64,000 nt of DNA from Maritalea mobilis (GCF_004363175.1 NZ_SNYR01000003.1:67001-131000), one strand, 5' to 3'. Positions 1-8,433 are shown, numbered from the stretch's first letter. Notes: generated by a model from the sequence alone, not told the origin. Numbers and translations: made by a program.

Positions 1-91
1 TAACGCCGCGCACGAGCCACTTGCCGTCGCGATAAACGCCAACTTTGTCTAAACGCACCAGCGCCTCTTGCGCTTTGAATTGATCACCCAC
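1..91 (-). CDS. znuC: Zinc ABC transporter ATP-binding protein, N-terminal fragment
   Basis: Only about 30 N-terminal codons lie inside the window; the gene runs off the left edge. Read on the minus strand from GTG at 91, the peptide contains an ALVRLDKVGVYRDGKWLVRGV-like start, typical of the first beta-strands of ZnuC before Walker A. The GTG is preceded by GAGTGG, a fair ribosome site, and the frame upstream holds no ATG. It is divergent from znuA, the usual arrangement of the zinc uptake locus, with a Zur-box-like sequence between. The fragment is too short to see nucleotide-binding motifs, so the assignment rests on this start and on the neighbour. Confidence 0.7.
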   Translation of the reverse strand, partial: MGDQFKAQEALVRLDKVGVYRDGKWLVRGV

Positions 92-158
92 GATTTTCCA
101 CTCATTTAAAAAGAACGGTTGCGCCTCTTTTTGCCATACGTTATATCGTTACGCAACA

Positions 159-175
159 ATGTTATGTTATTACAT
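159..175. promoter_or_regulatory. Zur-box-like operator between znuC and znuA
   Basis: ATGTTATGTTATTACAT matches the alphaproteobacterial Zur consensus ATGTTATAATATAACAT at 14 of 17 positions and is an imperfect palindrome. It lies between the divergent znuC and znuA genes and ends 15 nt before the znuA start, where a bound zinc-loaded Zur would block transcription. The consensus was recalled, not searched. Confidence 0.7.
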
Positions 176-189
176 TAATGGAGATGGTA

Positions 190-1161
190 ATGCGAATGAA
201 ATTTAGCGCAAGCGCCTTGGCCCTGAGCTTGGCGATGACGGGTGTTGCAACGGCTAGTGAACTCAATGTGGTGACCTCCATTCGCCCACTTCACTCGCTG
301 GTGGCCAACGTGACCCAAGGGGTCAATACACCCATAAACATCGTGCCGGCCAATGCGTCACCCCATGATTACGCGCTCAAACCTTCAGACGCGCAAGCGC
401 TGCAAAATGCAGACATCATCTTTTGGGTCGGTCATGAACTTGAAGGTTTTTTGGCAAAATCAATTACATCATTGCCACAAGAAGCCAAAGTGATTGAGCT
501 TCAAGAGCATGAGGATCATTTCCATTTTCTCCCCACCCGCGAAGTCAGCCTGGACGATCATGACCATGAAGAGCATGAGCATGACGACGAGCACGCTCAT
601 GAAGACGAACATGGTCATGACGACCATGAGGGCCATCACCATGGTGATACAGATCTTCACCTTTGGCTTGATGTCGAAAACGCCAAACATTTCGTCGAAT
701 TAGTGGCCGAAGAGCTGAGTGCGGCGGATGCTGAGCACGCCGCGCAATACCAAAAAAATGCCGCTGCTACCCTTGAAAACCTAAACGCCCTAAACGCGGA
801 AATCAAAGCGCAATTGGCGGGCCTTGAGGCCAAAAAGTTTGTGACCTTCCACGATGCTTATCAATATTTTGAAGCTCAATATGGGTTGACCAATGCAGGC
901 ACCGTTACGCTGAGCCCAGAGATCAAACCGGGTGCAAAACGCCTGACAGAGCTGAAAGCACATTTGAAAGAAGATCAAATCAGCTGCATTTTCGCAGAGC
1001 CTCAGTTTGATGCAAAACTGGTTGATCTGGCGGTGGAAGGCACCAATGTGAAACAGGCCGTGCTCGACCCGCTTGGCGCAGAACTTGAAGATGGACCAGA
1101 GCTTTATTTCAACCTGATCCGCACCATGGGCAATAATTTTGCTGACTGTTTAGGCGAATAG
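190..1161 (+). CDS. znuA: Zinc ABC transporter substrate-binding protein ZnuA
   Basis: Periplasmic zinc-binding component of the ZnuABC importer (cluster 9 family). It begins with a signal peptide (MRMKFSASALALSLAMTG...ATA) and contains the family's RPLHSLVA and ASPHDYALKPSD segments with metal-ligand histidine. A long His/Asp/Glu-rich loop follows at about residues 115-155, then the LHLWLD and TFHDAYQYFE segments with further histidine ligands. Such loops are characteristic of zinc- rather than manganese-type binding proteins. The ATG at 190 is preferred because GGAG at 180-183 sits 6 nt upstream; the ATG codons at 178 and 184 would overlap this ribosome site. It is divergent from znuC and probably Zur-repressed. 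Confidence 0.93.
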   Translation: MRMKFSASALALSLAMTGVATASELNVVTSIRPLHSLVANVTQGVNTPINIVPANASPHDYALKPSDAQALQNADIIFWVGHELEGFLAKSITSLPQEAKVIELQEHEDHFHFLPTREVSLDDHDHEEHEHDDEHAHEDEHGHDDHEGHHHGDTDLHLWLDVENAKHFVELVAEELSAADAEHAAQYQKNAAATLENLNALNAEIKAQLAGLEAKKFVTFHDAYQYFEAQYGLTNAGTVTLSPEIKPGAKRLTELKAHLKEDQISCIFAEPQFDAKLVDLAVEGTNVKQAVLDPLGAELEDGPELYFNLIRTMGNNFADCLGE

Positions 1162-1162
1162 C

Positions 1163-2503
1163 CTAATCTAACATTTCATCCTGGACGCGGCGCAGATCAA
1201 CGATCTTCAAGCTCGCGTCCGGGGTGGTGTTTTGCGCAGTGATCAGCTCACCTTTTTTGATCGGGGCAATCACTTTGCCGCCTTCAATCAACCCCACCGG
1301 ATGCGCAGCCTTCGCCTTGGCATCATGGCGCGTCATTGTGAAAGAGCGATAGCAATATTGCCCAATCGCATCCAATGTTTCACCTGGCTGTATATCCTTT
1401 TTCGCAACCGCACATACGTCCGCGACTGGCCGACCCATCGGCACCATATCTGACTGGCCATAAAGCGCGATGCGCGCGCAAGTCAGCGGCACTTCCAAAC
1501 TGGTCAGATGGAACGGACGATAAAGCGTGAAATAAGGCCCACGCCCCACTTTCAAATCCGCCATGCGTTCATGAATGCGTTCGTGCGGGGCCTTCACCAC
1601 CACAAAAACACCTGGCGCCACGCCCTTGCCTATGGTGTAATCCACCTTGCCCGCACCAGAGAGGATGCCGCCATCTTCCTGTGGGATCAAAATATCCTCA
1701 AGCGTATCAATGGTCGCTTCTGGTCCATGCATGCCCGGCACATCCGGCACCAGACCAGTGGCATTGGCCAACGCCGCCATCTCCACCATCGTTTTAGAGC
1801 CATCGACAAATTCAACCAGCATGCGCGGGTTCATATTGCGGACAAAGGCTTCTTCTTCATAGTCCGCAGGCACTGCGTCAAATTTGAGCGGGTTGTTTTT
1901 GCCCTTGCCGGCAGAGATGATCGGCAATTCCAAAGCATTCGCAAAATCGATCAGCTCCATGATCGACGACGGCTCGTCCCCTGCTCCAACAGAATAAACC
2001 AATCCAAGTTCTTTGGCGCGACGATGCAAATAAGTGCCGACGGTCACGTCAGCTTCCACATTCATCATCACCAAATGTTTGCCCGCTTCCAGAGTCAACA
2101 AGCCAATTTCAGCCCCCACGCTTGGCTTGCCCGTTGCCTCAATCACTTGGCTAATATGCCCATTTTGCGCCACTAAACGTGCGTCGCCACAAACGGCAAT
2201 CTTGCCCATCTCAATTGCGCGGGAAATGGCGGCATCATTTTCGCACACCACAGCATTTTCGCGGTCGCCATAAGCAATCTCAACGGCTTTTAGTGCATTA
2301 TCAATATTCCGCACCGCAACGGCCCCAACACGCATGCCGCGCATTCGGCCAATTTGCAAAATCAAGTCGGTACCCATCTCTCCAGCCCCGATCAAACCCA
2401 CAATGATCTCTTTGCCACTATCGGCCAATTGATAGAGATCGCGCGAAATCCCCGTCATGGTTTCGCGGTTCATTTGAAAGGGTTTGGTCGTTTCGATGGT
2501 CAT
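1163..2503 (-). CDS. NAD(P)-binding homoserine-dehydrogenase-like protein with C-terminal SAF domain
   Basis: A 446-residue cytosolic oxidoreductase-like protein. An N-terminal Rossmann fold is evident (VGLIGAGEMGTDLILQIGRM, about residues 35-55), followed by a middle catalytic region resembling homoserine dehydrogenases (EATGKPSVGAEIGLL, NVEADVTVG, GAGDEPSS). Residues about 345-430 form a SAF domain (VAKKDIQPGETLD, PIKKGELIT). Relatives are often mislabelled as flagellar FlgA because of the SAF part, and some act in sugar-acid or polyol breakdown. The substrate cannot be told from sequence or context: neighbours are znuA (convergent) and a DUF924 gene (divergent). No strong ribosome site precedes the ATG at 2503. 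Confidence 0.75.
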   Translation of the reverse strand: MTIETTKPFQMNRETMTGISRDLYQLADSGKEIIVGLIGAGEMGTDLILQIGRMRGMRVGAVAVRNIDNALKAVEIAYGDRENAVVCENDAAISRAIEMGKIAVCGDARLVAQNGHISQVIEATGKPSVGAEIGLLTLEAGKHLVMMNVEADVTVGTYLHRRAKELGLVYSVGAGDEPSSIMELIDFANALELPIISAGKGKNNPLKFDAVPADYEEEAFVRNMNPRMLVEFVDGSKTMVEMAALANATGLVPDVPGMHGPEATIDTLEDILIPQEDGGILSGAGKVDYTIGKGVAPGVFVVVKAPHERIHERMADLKVGRGPYFTLYRPFHLTSLEVPLTCARIALYGQSDMVPMGRPVADVCAVAKKDIQPGETLDAIGQYCYRSFTMTRHDAKAKAAHPVGLIEGGKVIAPIKKGELITAQNTTPDASLKIVDLRRVQDEMLD

Positions 2504-2636
2504 AAGGCGTACCGAAATAAAATAGAGTTCCGCCTTACTAACGCAAATTGAAGGATAAAGGCGACCCCTAACGTCACATCAAGTTGATTTTCTCAAAAGA
2601 TCAGATCAATCTAACCTTCCGGCAAAAGGAGCGCTT

Positions 2637-3188
2637 ATGACTGTCACTGCAAAAGACATTATTGAATTTTGGTTTGTAGACCACGGTGAAGAAGATTGGT
2701 TCACGGGCGGCGAAGCCTTTGATGCTAAAATAATTGAGCGCTTTACGGACACCCACACCGCAGCCGCGCGCGGCGATCTGTTTGATTGGCGCGTAGATGC
2801 TGAGGGGCGTTTGGCCGAAATCATCATTCTCGACCAATTTAGCCGCCAAATTTACCGCAAAGACAAGCGGGCATTCGCCTCTGACATGCAAGCCCTCACG
2901 CTGGCGCAAGAAATGGTAAGCCGTGGAGATGATCAAGATTTAGAGCCGCGCATGCGCACCTTTGCCTATATGCCCTATATGCATGCGGAGAGCCTGAAAG
3001 TGCATGATGAAGCGGTGAAACTGTTCAAAAGCTTGGGCAATGAAAACAGCCTTGAATATGAAATCAAGCACCGCAACATTATCGAGCAATTCGGCCGCTA
3101 TCCCTATCGCAACCAAGTGCTGGGGCGCAAAAATACGCCGGCAGAGGAAGAGTTCCTCGCCGGCGAGTTTGATAGTTTTGGGCAGTAA
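2637..3188 (+). CDS. DUF924 family protein
   Basis: A 183-residue soluble protein of the DUF924 family, an all-alpha, TPR-like fold of unknown biochemical role. Family hallmarks are the N-terminal DIIEFWFVDHGEEDWF segment, the LAEIIILDQFSRQIYR segment in the middle, and the EIKHRNIIEQFGRYPYRN segment near the C-terminus, all at the usual spacing and for the usual length. AAAGGAG 6-12 nt before the ATG gives a strong ribosome site. It is convergent with phnE2 (9 nt between stops) and is not obviously part of the phosphonate locus. Confidence 0.85.
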   Translation: MTVTAKDIIEFWFVDHGEEDWFTGGEAFDAKIIERFTDTHTAAARGDLFDWRVDAEGRLAEIIILDQFSRQIYRKDKRAFASDMQALTLAQEMVSRGDDQDLEPRMRTFAYMPYMHAESLKVHDEAVKLFKSLGNENSLEYEIKHRNIIEQFGRYPYRNQVLGRKNTPAEEEFLAGEFDSFGQ

Positions 3189-3197
3189 AAAGTCCGT

Positions 3198-4547
3198 TTA
3201 TCGGGCTTCCTCGCCGATCAGTTTTGACCGGAGATGGTTCGAAATATTGTCAAAGACAAACACAACGATCAGGATCAAAATCACCATATAGCCGACATTT
3301 TCCCAGTCGGTGCCGGTGCGCATGGCCTCAAGCAATTTGAGGCCAATGCCACCCGCGCCCACTGCACCAATGATGGTGGCGGAACGGGTGTTTGATTCCC
3401 AGAAATAAAGCGCTTGTGACGCAAACAGCGGCAAAACTTGCGGCACCACGCCAAAGCGCTGCACCTCCACCGGAGACGCCCCAAGCGATTTCACGCCCTC
3501 ACGTTGCTTGTCGTCCACATTCTCCAGCGCTTCAGAATAAAGCTTGCCGAGTGTGCCCGTGTCTGTGAAGAAGATCGCGGCAATACCTGCAATCGGCCCT
3601 GGACCAAATGAACGGGTGAAGAACAGCGCCCAAATAAGCATATCCACCGAGCGCAAGAAGTCGAAAAACCGCTTCATAAACCAGTTGGCCGCATTGGAAC
3701 GGGTAATGTTTCGCGCTGCGATGAAGGCCAAGGGGAAGGCCAAAACGCCTGCAAACAATGTACCCACAAAGGCCATCACGATGGTCTGCAGCAATTTCAT
3801 GAAAACATCTGCATGCTGCCATTCAGCATTATAAAGGAAGTCATTGACCGCAACACTCAGATTGCTTTGTCCCTCTTCCAGTTGAGGACCAGCCGCAATC
3901 ATGGTCAACACTTCAAAGCCATTCATGCCCCAATAGGCTGAGCTTGGGTCGAAGAAGAAATTCTCCCACCCCCAGAACCGACGCCAAACGCGCACTTGGG
4001 TGTTGCGAATTTCAATATTACCCGCAAAGCCGAAACTCAGCGACACACGGCCATTACGCTCTTCAAAAGCGTTGCTGGCATTTTCAGGTAGAAGTGCAGC
4101 ATCATCCGTGATCACCACATCATAGCGCTGACCGTTTTTAGTGACTTCCACCAAACCTTCTTGCACCAGAATGAAGTTATTGCCGCCAAAATCCACGCGA
4201 TAAACATCGCCTGCTTCGGTCGATGAAATCCAGTCTGGATTGGGGTTCTCACCCAATGGCGAGAAACGTGGATATTGAAGTTCCAAACCTTCGTCGCGAA
4301 AGCGGAACTTTGGCTGCGCCTGCCAAGACACCCAGTCCGCCATGTAAAGCCCCGCCCGATCCCACTTCGCGTCAGAAAAGACTTGCGGGATATTGAAGAA
4401 GAAAAAGCAGGACACCAGATAGGCGACCAGCGCCACAACGATCGCAATTGGACGAAACTTTTTCACCGGGTCTTGGTGAAACACGTCTGCATATTGTGCT
4501 TTCAGTTCGGAACGACGCTCGTCTGTGAGATTGGAAGTTGTCATCAT
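3198..4547 (-). CDS. phnE: Phosphonate ABC transporter permease PhnE2 with long periplasmic insert
   Basis: Second inner-membrane permease of the phosphonate importer, 449 residues, much longer than the roughly 260-330 usual for PhnE. After a first membrane helix (about 32-55) comes a stretch of nearly 190 polar and aromatic residues predicted outside the membrane, then the permease domain from about 250 with an EAA-like loop (REGVKSLGASPVEVQRFGVVP). Long second permeases of this kind accompany a shorter PhnE1 in many Rhizobiales. AGGAG lies 6 nt before the ATG. It follows phnE1 by 9 nt and should be co-translated with phnC-phnD-phnE1. Confidence 0.9.
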   Translation of the reverse strand: MMTTSNLTDERRSELKAQYADVFHQDPVKKFRPIAIVVALVAYLVSCFFFFNIPQVFSDAKWDRAGLYMADWVSWQAQPKFRFRDEGLELQYPRFSPLGENPNPDWISSTEAGDVYRVDFGGNNFILVQEGLVEVTKNGQRYDVVITDDAALLPENASNAFEERNGRVSLSFGFAGNIEIRNTQVRVWRRFWGWENFFFDPSSAYWGMNGFEVLTMIAAGPQLEEGQSNLSVAVNDFLYNAEWQHADVFMKLLQTIVMAFVGTLFAGVLAFPLAFIAARNITRSNAANWFMKRFFDFLRSVDMLIWALFFTRSFGPGPIAGIAAIFFTDTGTLGKLYSEALENVDDKQREGVKSLGASPVEVQRFGVVPQVLPLFASQALYFWESNTRSATIIGAVGAGGIGLKLLEAMRTGTDWENVGYMVILILIVVFVFDNISNHLRSKLIGEEAR

Positions 4548-4556
4548 GATCGTCTC

Positions 4557-5525
4557 CTATGCGCCGAATTGGAAGGCTTGATCGCCAACCATTTTGCGCC
4601 GCAACCAGCCAGATAGCTGGTCCACCGCGATAATGGTGACAAAGAGCAATAGAATAATGGCGTAGGTTTTAGCTGCGTGGTCGCGTGATAGAGACAAGCG
4701 GAAAACTTCGCCAATACCACCGCCGCCAACAGCACCAATAATGGTAGAGGCCCGCACATTAATCTCTGCCCGCAACAGGGCATAGGACGTAAAGTTAGGC
4801 AAAACCTGGGGCACAATGGCGAAGCGCACGCGCTCCAGCCAGCTCGCGCCAGCAGCACGCAAGCCCTCATCAGGCTTCATGTCTGCGTTTTCGACCACTT
4901 CGAAAAACAGCTTACCCAGCGCCCCAATCGTGTGGATCGACACCGCAGCAATCGCCGCAATTGGCCCCAGCGACAAGATCGCCGCCAAAAGGCCCGCAAT
5001 CACAATCTCAGGAAAAGCCCGCAACAGCTCCATGATCCGGCGCACAACAAAACGCACCGCTTTAGACCCAACCAGATTAGACGCCGCAAAAAAGCAAAGA
5101 ACAAAAGCAATGCCGCCGCCCAAAAGGGTGGACACAAATGCAATGTTTAGAGTGACCAGCATTTCATAAAAATATTCAGGCAGATAAAAATCGCCGAACA
5201 GATAATGCCGTCCCTCTTCATAATCATATTTCAAAGAGCCATCCGCATAGGGCGAAGGCAAATCAAAAAGCGCTCGGAAAATCTCTAAAGGATCGTCCGG
5301 CAGGAAATTCAAAACAAAATCGAAAAAGTAAGGAATGCGATCAATAAATTTGCCGGAATTAGACGCGTTGGCAAACCACAAGGCCGCCACAAGAATAACG
5401 CTCAAAATCCCAATTGTAAGAAAGCTATAGAGCTTTTTGGTTCGCGCCAGCTCTTTATAATGTTGATGCACCGCCTTGGTGGCATCATTGAGTTTTGGCG
5501 GTGAAGATTGGCTAACGGCACCCAT
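4557..5525 (-). CDS. phnE: Phosphonate ABC transporter permease PhnE1
   Basis: First permease subunit, 322 residues, with an N-terminal cytoplasmic arm, a membrane helix near residues 40-60, a short periplasmic loop and a transport permease domain with an EAA-like loop (DEGLRAAGASWLERVRFAIVPQ). It pairs with PhnE2 to form the channel fed by PhnD and driven by PhnC. The ATG at 5525 is favoured by GGAG upstream; a longer TTG start at 5540 would include that ribosome site. It lies downstream of phnD on the same strand, with a hairpin between the two genes. Confidence 0.92.
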   Translation of the reverse strand: MGAVSQSSPPKLNDATKAVHQHYKELARTKKLYSFLTIGILSVILVAALWFANASNSGKFIDRIPYFFDFVLNFLPDDPLEIFRALFDLPSPYADGSLKYDYEEGRHYLFGDFYLPEYFYEMLVTLNIAFVSTLLGGGIAFVLCFFAASNLVGSKAVRFVVRRIMELLRAFPEIVIAGLLAAILSLGPIAAIAAVSIHTIGALGKLFFEVVENADMKPDEGLRAAGASWLERVRFAIVPQVLPNFTSYALLRAEINVRASTIIGAVGGGGIGEVFRLSLSRDHAAKTYAIILLLFVTIIAVDQLSGWLRRKMVGDQAFQFGA

Positions 5526-5551
5526 CAAATCGCGCTCCAATTAGATATGCA

Positions 5552-5580
5552 AAAGGACCGATCAATATGACCGGCCCTTT
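5552..5580 (-). terminator. Intercistronic hairpin between phnD and phnE1
   Basis: In the minus-strand RNA a 13-bp stem can form (AAAGGGCCGGUCA pairing with UGAUCGGUCCUUU, with two G-U pairs) around a 3-nt loop, followed by only UUUUG. It lies between the phnD stop and the phnE1 start, so it is more likely a partial terminator or RNA-stability element than a full stop to transcription. Confidence 0.55.
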
Positions 5581-5597
5581 CAACGAGGATATTAAAA

Positions 5598-6503
5598 TTA
5601 GCCACCAATTTTGGCTTTACGGGCAGCAACGATTGTTTCGTAGAAAGAGTGATCTACTTCAACAAAACCGTTATATGTGCCGCCTTGGATGGCAGAGAAA
5701 CAATCAGGATTTGTTTCTGGCAAGTTCATCATAAAGTCTTTGAACTTGGTGCGAACATCTTGGTCCAAATCAGCGCGAACAACGATTGGGCCGTTAGGGA
5801 TCAAAGGCGAACGCCAGATTTCTTTAACGTCTTCCATGTCCAAAAGGCCTTTATCCACCATCTTGCGGATATTGCCTGATGTATAGCCTTCGGAATATTC
5901 GCCAACACCTGATGACCAGGTTACGCCGCCGTCAACTTTGCCATCAAGAACGGCCAAAACGTTGTTTTCGTGGCCGCCATTGAATGATGTTTCTGAGAAA
6001 TACTCATCCAGCTCAACGCCCAATTCTTTTGGCAAAGCAACTGAAGGAACCAAGAAGCCTGAAGTTGAATCTGGGTCAGCAAAACCAAGATGCTTGCCCT
6101 TCATGTCTTCAAGATTTTCGATGCCGCTGTCTGAACGAGACAACATGATTGAGTGATAGCCAGTTGCGCCATCTGTTTGTTCTGTTGTCAAAATCGGATC
6201 AACAGCTTTTGGGTCTTTCAAATAAACAGCAGCATAACCAGAAGCGCCCAACTCAGCATAATCAAGCGTACCGCCCAAAAGGCCTTGGATCACGCCATCA
6301 TAGTCAGCAGCTGGGAACAATTTCACGTCTTTAACGCCAATGGCGTCTGGCAAAAGATCAATCAAGCACTGATTGTTGCGCAAACGGTCAGCTTCGTTTT
6401 CACCGCCCAAAATACCTACACGGAAAGTATCAAGAGCCATTGCAGTTGATGTCATCGCAACCAAAGCTGCTGCAGACAAAAGACCAGTACGGATCGCATT
6501 CAT
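5598..6503 (-). CDS. phnD: Phosphonate ABC transporter substrate-binding protein PhnD
   Basis: Periplasmic phosphonate-binding protein, 301 residues, with a cleavable signal peptide (about residues 1-23, ending STAMA). Family segments include FRVGILGGENEADRLR at the mature N-terminus, GLLGGTLDYAELGASGYAAVY, GKHLGFADPDSTSGFLVPS and SSGVGEYSEGY, which shape the ligand pocket between two lobes. AGGAGA sits 5-6 nt before the ATG. It lies between phnC and the two permease genes. Expected ligands are phosphonates such as 2-aminoethylphosphonate, but specificity cannot be read from sequence. Confidence 0.95.
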   Translation of the reverse strand: MNAIRTGLLSAAALVAMTSTAMALDTFRVGILGGENEADRLRNNQCLIDLLPDAIGVKDVKLFPAADYDGVIQGLLGGTLDYAELGASGYAAVYLKDPKAVDPILTTEQTDGATGYHSIMLSRSDSGIENLEDMKGKHLGFADPDSTSGFLVPSVALPKELGVELDEYFSETSFNGGHENNVLAVLDGKVDGGVTWSSGVGEYSEGYTSGNIRKMVDKGLLDMEDVKEIWRSPLIPNGPIVVRADLDQDVRTKFKDFMMNLPETNPDCFSAIQGGTYNGFVEVDHSFYETIVAARKAKIGG

Positions 6504-6560
6504 GGGATTCTCCTAAAATTATGCGGTTTACCGTTGAAATTCATTGCTGCGCCAAGCGCA

Positions 6561-7415
6561 TCAATTCAGTGTCACGTGTGCATCAGCATCACGATATGGA
6601 GCACGGCGCTTATCTGCCGGTGCATCATCCTCATCATCCAAAGAAGTGGATGTCATGCTTTCAGAGAAGGCATCTTTCAGCCCTTCAGCGCCATAAATGC
6701 GCCGCGCGACTTCAGTGGTCAACGCTTCTGGTGGGCCATCAAAAACCACTTCGCCATGCGACATGCCAATGATCCGCTCGCAATAATTGCGGGCCGTATC
6801 AAGCGTGTGCAAATTGGTGATGACGGTGATGCCATCATCTTCATTAATCGCCTTCAAGCTATCCATCACAACCTTCGCGTTGCGCGGATCAAGCGAGGCA
6901 ATCGGCTCATCGGCCAAGATCATTTTGGGTTGCTGCATCAAGGCCCGCGCAATAGCCACACGCTGCTGCTGACCGCCAGACAATGTGCCAGCGCGCTGCA
7001 ATGCGGTTTGGGCAATGCTCAATCGCTCCAGCGCTTCAAGCGCTTCAAGCTGCTCTTCTTCGGTGAAACTTTTGATGAGGGAAGAAAATGTGTTGCGACG
7101 GTTCAAGCGACCCAACATCACGTTGGTGAGCACATCCAAGCGCGGCACCAAGTTAAATTGCTGAAAGATCATGGCGCAGTCGCGCTGCCAATTGCGCAAC
7201 TCGGCGCCTTTAAGGCTAGTTACTTTCGTGCCATCAAATTCGATGGTGCCATCGCTCACGCCGATCAATTGATTGATCATGCGCAACAGTGTGGACTTGC
7301 CTGCACCAGAGGAGCCAATCACCCCCACCATTTCGCCGGAAGCGATAGAGAGGTTGATATTTTTAACCGCCAACTTGTCTCCAAACCGACGATTTACACT
7401 TTGCAGTTTCAACAT
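6561..7415 (-). CDS. phnC: Phosphonate ABC transporter ATP-binding protein PhnC
   Basis: ATPase of the phosphonate importer, 284 residues. Walker A is GSSGAGKST, the Q-loop lies in [17 protein letters not shown], the signature is LSGGQQQR, Walker B is MILADEP, and the switch histidine follows in TNLHTLD. A C-terminal tail of about 40 acidic and charged residues ([18 protein letters not shown]) goes beyond the usual core. It is the first gene of the transport operon and is preceded by Pho-box-like repeats. The ribosome site before the ATG at 7415 is weak. Confidence 0.95.
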   Translation of the reverse strand: MLKLQSVNRRFGDKLAVKNINLSIASGEMVGVIGSSGAGKSTLLRMINQLIGVSDGTIEFDGTKVTSLKGAELRNWQRDCAMIFQQFNLVPRLDVLTNVMLGRLNRRNTFSSLIKSFTEEEQLEALEALERLSIAQTALQRAGTLSGGQQQRVAIARALMQQPKMILADEPIASLDPRNAKVVMDSLKAINEDDGITVITNLHTLDTARNYCERIIGMSHGEVVFDGPPEALTTEVARRIYGAEGLKDAFSESMTSTSLDDEDDAPADKRRAPYRDADAHVTLN

Positions 7416-7476
7416 TTAAAGATGTGCCCCTAATTCCAAATCGGGCTCATCTCTATTGCGCCTGCTTTACACAAAA

Positions 7477-7505
7477 ATGTCGGTTTCGTGTCAGATTTGT
7501 GAAAG
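7477..7505 (-). promoter_or_regulatory. Pho-box-like direct repeats upstream of phnC
   Basis: On the minus strand three heptamers, CTTTCAC, CTGACAC and CCGACAT, follow one another with exact 4-nt spacers, the 11-bp period expected of PhoB sites (consensus CTGTCAT-N4-CTGTCAT). They lie about 60 nt before phnC and fit phosphate-starvation control of the phosphonate importer. Confidence 0.65.
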
Positions 7506-7536
7506 TCGCAATCGCTAGACAAATATAAGTGGAAAA

Positions 7537-8271
7537 CTAACTCTCAATTTCCAATTGCACCGTTTCACCCCGGAAACGTGACCGTGTATATTGCAGTTTA
7601 TCCCCTGCTTCTGACACATTCACGCTGGTGATCTGCATCAAGGGGAACCCAACCTCAACTTGTAGCAAGCGCGCATCATGCACCGTCGCAGCAATAGCTG
7701 TGACCCAACTTTTATCTCGCTTGTAATTTTCGTATCCAGCGCGCGCCATCGCTTTAGATATAGAACCGAGCTCTGCATAATGCGGCACCAGATCCGGCAA
7801 CAAGTCTTTGCGGAACCAAATGGTCGCCACCGTGATCGGCACACCATCTGCCACCCGCAACGTCTCAATGCGCAATACGGGATCACCTGCGGAGATATCC
7901 AAATGCTTGGCCACCTCTTCATCTGCAGCTTCTTCTGAAGAAGAGATGAGCCGCCCGCCTGGCTGGCGTTTCTGCGCACTAATAATTTCAGAGAATCGCG
8001 TGCGCGACGAAATTGGATAAGTAATCGGCGCCTCGGCCACAAATGTGCCGCGCCCCCGAGTGGCCGTTAAAAAACCATTTTCAGTAAGCGAAGCGATGGC
8101 CCGCCGCACCGTGTGGCGATTCACCTCATAATCGTTCGCCAACTCGATTTCCGTTGGCAATTGGGTGCCCGGTTTAAATGTACCCGCAACAATTTCATGC
8201 TGCAAACGCTCGGCAATTTGCCGCCAAAGGGACACGCCCCGCCCCCGCTCAATCTTGCTCAAACTCCGCAC
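7537..8271 (-). CDS. phnF: GntR/HutC-family regulator PhnF
   Basis: Phosphonate-operon transcriptional regulator of the HutC subfamily. An N-terminal winged helix is seen (LWRQIAERLQHEIVAGTFKPGTQLPTE, then NRHTVRRAIASLTENGFLTATRGRGTFVA), followed by a UTRA effector-binding domain at about residues 95-240. It lies between the two phn arms, divergent from phnG, and is the likely local regulator of both. The GTG at 8271, with AAAAGG upstream, is preferred over a TTG at 8304 that has no ribosome site; a TTG at 8262 is also possible. Length fits PhnF (about 240 residues). Confidence 0.88.
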   Translation of the reverse strand: MRSLSKIERGRGVSLWRQIAERLQHEIVAGTFKPGTQLPTEIELANDYEVNRHTVRRAIASLTENGFLTATRGRGTFVAEAPITYPISSRTRFSEIISAQKRQPGGRLISSSEEAADEEVAKHLDISAGDPVLRIETLRVADGVPITVATIWFRKDLLPDLVPHYAELGSISKAMARAGYENYKRDKSWVTAIAATVHDARLLQVEVGFPLMQITSVNVSEAGDKLQYTRSRFRGETVQLEIES

Positions 8272-8326
8272 TCCCAAGCCTTTTATGCCGTCATATGGCT
8301 GCAATAATTTCGCACTTTAATAAACC

Positions 8327-8367
8327 ATACAAACAAAAGTATACAAATATATACAATTCGTATAGAC
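8327..8367. promoter_or_regulatory. Candidate PhnF operator cluster in the phnF-phnG gap
   Basis: The AT-rich divergent gap holds ATACAAA at 8327 and 8341, ATACAA at 8351, a perfect GTATAC at 8339-8344 and GTATAGAC at 8360-8367. The last fits the HutC-type half-site pattern GT-N-TA-N-AC. Placement between phnF and phnG suits control of both genes. Confidence 0.5.
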
Positions 8368-8433
8368 AAATTTTTTGAAATGCTTTAGGACAGCACCCGT
8401 TCTGATCTTTCAAAAACTGAAAAGAGCCAATTC

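Noticed and set aside
1508-2176. 222-codon open frame on the plus strand
   Set aside because: It lies antisense to the NAD/SAF-domain gene, has no ribosome site, and its peptide is rich in His/Arg of the kind seen in antisense frames.
6534-7433. 299-codon open frame on the plus strand
   Set aside because: It is the antisense shadow of phnC and has no family similarity.
8368-8433. Search for a Pho box directly before phnG
   Set aside because: No pair of CTGTCAT-like heptamers at 11-nt period was found; only scattered partial matches such as GGACAG and CTTTCA.
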